Source: Mastigias papua (taxonomy: Eukaryota; Cnidaria; Scyphozoa; Rhizostomeae; Mastigiidae). Taken from it: a stretch of DNA of 64,000 bases. Under the pieces are notes generated by a model. The model saw nothing but the letters and a program-made list of their open reading frames with translations, made no database searches and was not told the origin of the DNA. The stretch spans positions 7,501 to 71,500 of the forward strand of contig OZ025267.1 of the NCBI GenBank assembly GCA_964019165.1, given 5' to 3'. Below are positions 58,383 to 64,000 of the stretch, one piece after another. A program made the translations under genes and the position numbers. The number at the start of each line of letters is the position of its first letter. Position 1 is the stretch's first letter.

Positions 58383-61300
58383 ATGAAAACTAGAAGAATT
58401 CCATCCCGCATCGTCCGTCGCGCGGATCAACAAGGGACGCGTCCCCCAGGGCAAGACTCACCTGGGATCGTAAAGTATGCTACTGAGTCTAATTCTTCCC
58501 CTAACGAAAGTCCATATGGTCACCAGAAAGGGATGCATCCCACCTCTGGACCTGCGGATCCAACACCAACCAAACATCACAAGGAAAGAAGAAAAAGATG
58601 GACTAGGGAAGAATACAAGGAAATAATGTATTGTTTTTACTACGCATTAGAAAAACCTCAAACAAACAACACTGAAGACACTTTTATTGCATGGTGCTCA
58701 CGTAATAGTGAGAGCGAAAAAATTTAAGGTTTAGATGCAAATAAACTACCAAATGTAAGGAGATTTATTATGCGCAGCAAAAAGCTGTCTGATGTTGAAA
58801 TTGCACAAATTAAGGAGATTGTTTTAAATGATACTCGTGTAAAGGACCCTGTAGGTCTCATAGAGGAAGTTGAGGAAGCCCAGGAAGATGTTGAGCAAGT
58901 TGTAGTGCCTTATGCTGATGAGAATGAACCAGAACAAGGCATGGAAAATAATGAAGAACAGGAACAAGAGTTGAACCAAGATGAAGTGGCTGAGATGAGG
59001 ACTGATATCTTAGAAGAATTGTCTATTGTCCAGCATACTAGTATTAATGATAGAGAGTCTTTATTGAAAGTTCGTCATACCAGCAAATACAGAAATATAA
59101 TTGATGTTGGTAATGAAGCCCTAAAACAACTATGTAACGAAATGGATCCAAATTTAACAGAATTGAATGAGTTGATATATGCAACAGGAAAAGTACTCCA
59201 GAAAAGATGTGGTGTTAAACATAAAAGAAAACAAAATAGTGTACGTAAACCTAATAAACCTAAATGGCAAGTAAAAATTGACAAAGAAATTGAAAATCTT
59301 AGAAGGAAATCTCCTTGCTAGAAGAGCTTCATAAGGATAAAGAAATAAGATCTGGCAAGGCTAGGAAAGTAATACGAAAGTAAAAATCGAAAGCAATGAT
59401 AAAATACCAGCCATTAAGGAGGAATTGAAGCAAAAATTACAAGTCAAGACTCAATGAGTAAGGAGGTACGTCAAGCGGAATAAATTTTATAGACAGAATA
59501 AAATCTTTGAAACAGACACCAAAAAATTTTACAGAGAGATAGGAAAGTCAGATATAAATGTAGATGAAATACCGTCAGACGGGCAAGTACGGGAATACTG
59601 GAGTAATATATGGGGCAAGGAGAAAGGGCATAATAAGAACTCTGCATGGCTAAATGATTTTGAGAACAGCGCGAATAATATCCCCGAACAGGGATGGGAA
59701 GAAATACAAGTTGACGAAATAAGTAAAGCTCTTAGAAAATCTCATAAGTGGAAATCGCCATGAATCGATCAAATTTCAAACTTCTGGCTTGACGCTTTAC
59801 ACTCAGCACACACAAAATTAGCATTAAACTTCAACAGATTAATGGCAGACCCAACAATTACACCCAAATGGTTTTGCCTAGGTACTACATATCTTCTCGC
59901 AAAAACTAACGAAACTGCAAATGCAAAAAAGTATTGCCCAATTACCTGCCTGCCAACATCTTACAAACTTTTGACCTCTATTCTTACTGAAAGAACATGC
60001 GCACACATGGAAGATCACAACATATTTCCAATTGAACAAAAAGGTTGCCGGAAAGGATCGTATGGTTGCAAAGATCAATTATTAGTTAATAAAATGATAT
60101 TAGAGAATGCCAGAACGAAACAGAAACACCTGAGTACTGCTTGGATAGATTACAAGAAGGCCTTTGATAGTGTTCCCCACTCCTGGACTTTACGTTGTTT
60201 AGAAACTTTCAAAGTTTCACCTATAATAATTAACTTTCTTAGAACATCTATGAAGCTTTGGGAAACTAACCTTACCCTCTCCCATTCTAATGGAATTTTG
60301 ACTACTAATGGTATGTGCATCAATTGTGGAATTTTCCAAGGTGACTCTCTCTCCCCTCTTCTGTTCTGCATGGCACTTATACCCCTGTCTCGACTTTTAA
60401 ATGATACTGGATATAGATACAAGATCAGTAATAAGAAGATGAATCATTTATTCTACATGGATGATTTGAAACTGTATGCCTGTAATGATTATGAGCTGGA
60501 AGGACTTTTGAAAACAGTGAAGGCATTTAGTGATGATATTGGGATGGAATTTGGCTTGGATAAGTGCTCTAAAGCAACCTATAAACGTGGAAAATTGGAA
60601 AGTGCAGATAACGTTGTGTTAGATGATGAATCGGTTATCAAAGAATTAGAGCAGGAAGGAACATACAAATACTTAGGCGTTAATGAAGGGGACGGCATAC
60701 AGCATTCCAAGATGAAAGGAAAAATTAGAAAAGAATGTTTACGTAGGGTAGGACTAATACTGAAAACTGAACTAAATTCGAAAAATAAGATTACAGCTAT
60801 CAACTCTCTTGCAGTACCAGTGGTAATTTATAGCTTTAACATCGTTAATTGGAACCTTAGTGAATTGAGAAAACTTGATGCAAAAATTAGACAGCGATTC
60901 ACATGCCACAGAATGCACCACCCAAAGTCCGATGTTGACCGTCTATACGTCCCCAGAAACCAAGGAGGTAGGGGCATGATACAACTTGAGATGTCATACA
61001 AAACAACTACAATAGGTCTCGCCGAATATCTGGACAATTCAGATGATTGGATGCTACAACTGGTCAATCTACATGAAAACACAACAAAGTTACATTCAGT
61101 TTTTAAAGAGTCAGCTAAATTTTCTCGTCAGTTGGACTTAGAAATAAATAACGGAAACCACAGCCATCTAAAACCTACAGAACTAGCCCGTAGAACAAAG
61201 AAAACCGCAAAAAACAATGGATTGAAACAACTGAAATCAAGGTGGCAAGAAAAGCCCCTCCACGGACAGTTCGCAGCTCGAAGCAGAAACGCTGATGTAG

Positions 61301-62007
61301 ACGAAATGGCAACCCATCAGTGGCTGAGGAGCTCAGGATTGAAAGGGGAAACGGAAGGTTTCATTCTTGCCGCCCAGGACCAAAGTCTTTTCACGCACAA
61401 TTACCAGGCCAATGTACTGCACAATGGAGCAGACGAAAGCTGTAGATTCTGCGAGGATAAACTTGAAACAATTGACCATCTTGTTTCTGGTTGTTCTGTC
61501 TTGACACCTAATGAGTATAAATACCGACATGATAGGGTTGGTCAGTATCTCCACTGGAAGATTCTTCATCACTTCTCCATAGAAACTAATAGCAACTGGT
61601 ATGAACACCATCCAGAAGCAGTCACACAAGGGAAAAATGTTACCATTATATGGGATTTTCCAGTCCATACTGATCGGATGATACAGGCAAACCGTCCAGA
61701 TATTGTTGTCAAGGACAAACGCAATAGCACCTGCTTGCTCATCGATATGAGTGTGCCAACAGATAAGAATGTTTCTGCGAAAGTTTTTGAGAAGTTGTCT
61801 AAATACAAAGACCTGGAGACTGAGATTGAAAAAATGTGGCAGCTGAAAACAACAACCATCCCAGTAGTAATGGGTGCCCTTGGCCTGATAAAGAAAGGAA
61901 CCATAGATTATCTTAAGAAAATTCCTGGAGAACCATCCCTTAGCGAGATCCAGAAAATAGTCCTTAATAGTACTGCACACATTTTGAGAAGAGCGCTCTC
62001 TATTTGA
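58383..62007 (+). pseudogene. P7 R4/Dong-like protein, disrupted
   Basis: ATG at 58,383, followed by SRIVRRADQQGTRPPG and the SANT-like RWTREEYKEIMYCF. A TAA at 58,725 falls inside the region that reads EKLTYLDANKL in P6. A frameshift at about 59,312 and several stops up to 59,761 follow, including TGA for the glycine of P-GIDQ. From 59,842 to 62,007 the frame is open. It has CPITCLPTSYK (the usual NYRP is altered to KYCP), motif A DYKKAFDSV (about 60,150), motif B GIFQGDSLSPLLF (about 60,330) and motif C YMDDLKLY (about 60,455). The knuckle CRFCEDKLETIDHLVSGC lies near 61,444 and the nuclease RPDIVVKD...LIDMSVPTD near 61,695. It ends HILRRALSI. Confidence 0.9.
58445..58466 (+). promoter_or_regulatory. 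ORF-start hairpin of P7
   Basis: CCCAGG (58,445-58,450) pairs perfectly with CCTGGG (58,461-58,466); 10-nt loop. Confidence 0.55.
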
Positions 62008-62082
62008 ATCACGTTTTATACTTGTACGATATGCAATGCAAAATGACTCTTACAATACATTACTCCGATTTCACTCACCCTA

Positions 62083-62099
62083 GGTCACTGGTAGTGACC
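62083..62099 (+). promoter_or_regulatory. 3'-UTR hairpin of P7
   Basis: GGTCAC-TGGTA-GTGACC, 6-bp perfect stem; stem bases differ from P6 but pairing is kept. Confidence 0.6.
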
Positions 62100-62142
62100 C
62101 GGTATTTGATCTCAAAATAGCGAATCAAAAGAAATTGATAAC

Positions 62143-62175
<33 letters not shown>
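62143..62175. repeat. (TAA)n between P7 and P8
   Basis: Eleven pure trinucleotide units. Confidence 0.97.
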
Positions 62176-64000
62176 GTCCTGGGTATGACGGAAAACTGCA
62201 TCCGGTTGTGGAGTTTCGACGTGGGATAATGAGGTTACCCTTTGCTGCAACTACCTCCAGGTCACCCTTGAGCAAGGTGTAGTACCTGTCAGCTCTCCCT
62301 GAGACCTCGAAGTACCGGGTTGGCATCCGGCGGGGGCTAGTCTGTCTCATGGGTAGGGAGGACTCTTTAGTCTTGGTTGACAGCCTCCCTAGAGATGGTG
62401 TCTCGATAAAAACACCGGTGGTTGTGTAACCTTGAATTCACAAATCCTCTTATGAGTGAAATGTCAATTCAAAGTATTGAAAATAACAGCGTTAATGGGA
62501 CTGGATCTATTGGTGAAGGTTCTTCGCTCGGCAGGTGTTCCTCGGCACAGCAGGGACACGGCACAGCAGGGACACAGCGGGGACCCGGTCGTTATCCTGC
62601 TACTGCTAGAATGAAATGGAGTAAGGAGGTGAATAAAGTAGTCATGGAATGTTTTTACAAATGTAGGCCATTTGATGAAGAAGGAAAACCTATCAGGGGG
62701 TACAGGCAAAGAATGTATAGAGAATGGAGAGAAAGGGGAATGTTTGAATCAACAGAGCAACGTGTGTGTGACCAAGCAAGGGCAATTAGAAAGAATGTCT
62801 GGTTGTCAGAGCTTGAATTGGAAGCCATTAAAAGACAAGTAGAAAATGAATCCCAGAGTGACATTTACAGAGAACAAATTGAAGTAGTCACAATAGAGCC
62901 AGTAGGTAATGTTGATGATATAGTTGAAGAAGAGTTGGGTGATGTAAGAGATAGCCTTAGTAGTACTGTTGTTTGTTTAGATGAAGATAATAGGTTGATC
63001 GTTGAACGCTTAAAGGAAATACTTGCAGAAAGAAAGACATGCCAAGGCATTATATTTAAGAGGGTGGGAAGGAAGCTTTTAAAGGTCCAAGCAGAGAGAG
63101 TAAGTGAAGCGCTTAAGTATTTGGAGAGCAAGAGTATTACAGAAACAAATAATTTAATTGTAGCTGCAAGTGTGTGGGTCGCTGAACAGCTGGGACTAAA
63201 GAATGTGGAGCATAGGAAGAAATAAGAACCATTCTGGAAACGGAGGATTGAAGGTGACATATGGAGACTGAGACAAGAAATCAATATAATGGAAAGAGAA
63301 CTGAAAGAAGGACTGGGTGGAGGGAAAAAACGAAAGTTGCTTGGGCTACAGGAAAAGTACAGAGTTAAAAGAAAGGGTCTAAAAACTGTAATTGAGGAAC
63401 TCAAACAAAGGATGCTTGCAAAAAGTGCCAAAATCAGAAGGTTTGAACAGAGAATTGAACAGTTCAGACAAAATGGACTTTTCAATGTTGATCAGAAGAG
63501 AATATACTCAGAATTTAGTGGGGGGAGAGGGAGATCAAGCGATGATCCAAATGCTGAAGAAAGTAAAAGATTTTGGGGAAATATTTGGAGTATTGAAAAA
63601 GAGCACAACCAAGAGGCAGAATGGCTGAAAGATCTGAAGACTGGGATGGAGAATGAAAATCAATATCAAGAAAGGGTGATTATAAGTGTGGAGAAGGTAA
63701 GAGATCAATGTAGAAAGATGCCTAACTGGAAAGCACCAGGAAAGGATGGTGTGCAAGGGTATTGGTTAAAAAATTTGACCAATCTTCATAGCCGAATCGC
63801 TGGTCAGATGAATAGTATCTTGATGGGAGAAAACAGCCTACCGCCATGGATGACACATGGTCGCACTGTGCTTTGTCAGAAAGATCCGAAGAAGGGGAAT
63901 GCAGCAGAAAACTATCGCCCTATTACATGTCTTCCACTAATGTGGGAACTCCTGACAGGAATGATAGCAGAAGAGACTTATAAGTATCTTGACCATAGGA
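62176..64000 (+). mobile_element. R4/Dong-like element P8, cut by the window end
   Basis: The 5' end gtcctgggtatgacgg follows (TAA)n exactly. The 5' UTR is about 275 bp, homologous to P7, including gtcctgg with ccaggtc (6 of 7 pairs), the CACCCTTGAGCAAGGTG hairpin and gatggtgtctcgataaaaac before the ORF. The element continues beyond 64,000. Confidence 0.9.
62452..64000 (+). pseudogene. P8 R4-like protein, N-terminal half, one stop codon
   Basis: First in-frame ATG at 62,452. Unlike P1, P4, P6 and P7 it lacks the RIARRA start; instead a Ser/Gly-rich leader contains a short repeat (qqGHGTAGTQRG). The SANT-like region follows: MKWSKEVNKVVMECF, YREWRERGMF, RAIRKNVWLSELELEAI. A TAA at 63,223 interrupts after EHRKK, but the same frame continues open to the end of the window. 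Beyond it are the basic helical region (AKIRRFEQRIEQFRQNGLF), WKAPGKDGVQGYWLK, GRTVLCQKDPKKGNA and NYRPITCLPLMWE. RT motifs A-C lie outside the window. It is closest to P3. Confidence 0.88.

Larger units (their letters stand above)
58052..62142 (+). mobile_element. R4/Dong-like element P7, full length, 4.1 kb
   Basis: The 5' end is ctgtcctgggtatgac and the 3' end is attgataac before (ATA)n. Its 5' UTR is homologous throughout to that of P8, although their proteins belong to different subfamilies. Confidence 0.92.

Noticed and set aside
62075..62350. Minus-strand ORF over the P8 5' UTR (and 58,031-58,357 over P7)
   Set aside because: It is open in both because the UTRs are homologous. It ends in the Leu run of the TAA repeat and is antisense to the elements; structure conservation explains it better than coding.

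Overview
The window looks like repeat-rich, AT-rich nuclear DNA of an invertebrate animal. There are no operons, no prokaryotic gene layout, no rRNA or tRNA genes, and no convincing single-copy host gene. It is made of satellite DNA, long microsatellites and several non-LTR retrotransposon lineages typical of aquatic invertebrates. A cnidarian-like host is my best guess from the general look of the elements, but the sequence does not prove it.

1-21,990 is a higher-order satellite. A 211-bp monomer (itself apparently an old dimer of about 105 bp) forms homogeneous arrays. These alternate with five nearly identical 2.6-kb spacers, giving units of 3,321, 3,335 or 3,953 bp. Length and base variants show that the array grew by copying blocks of several units. 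Each spacer carries, on the minus strand, a block resembling the 5' end of two retrotransposons about 40-44 kb away (58,054 and 62,176). The right edge decays into diverged monomers and an eroded spacer.

21,990-28,680 is gene-poor. It holds a 430-bp (TA)n tract, two decayed minus-strand LINE 3' fragments, a possible hAT-like MITE, and a 140-bp (TACA)n tract.

28,680-64,000 is a pile-up of retrotransposons whose C-terminus carries a CCHC knuckle and a restriction-like endonuclease, nearly all abutting (TAA)n microsatellites. Plus-strand elements (P0-P8) look like the R4/Dong group. Minus-strand elements (M1-M5) belong to another R2/NeSL/HERO-like lineage, mostly 5'-truncated. In sense orientation the first group ends on (TAA)n and the second on (ATT)n, so both use the same microsatellites on opposite strands. 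M1 was later hit by a 300-bp Penelope-like insertion with a hammerhead-ribozyme-like core and by a 715-bp inverted-repeat DNA transposon. P4 (48,835-53,063) keeps one uninterrupted 1,211-residue ORF and is the best candidate for a competent element.

The most interesting signals are RNA structures supported by compensatory changes between the paralogues in this window: (i) a 3'-UTR hairpin with a 5-nt loop in seven R4-like elements; (ii) a hairpin inside the first codons of four of them; (iii) a possible HDV-like pseudoknot at the 5' end of P7 and P8, with a related block in every satellite spacer. They could together provide RNA processing, protein binding and template recognition for microsatellite-targeted retrotransposition. 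That functional link is inference.
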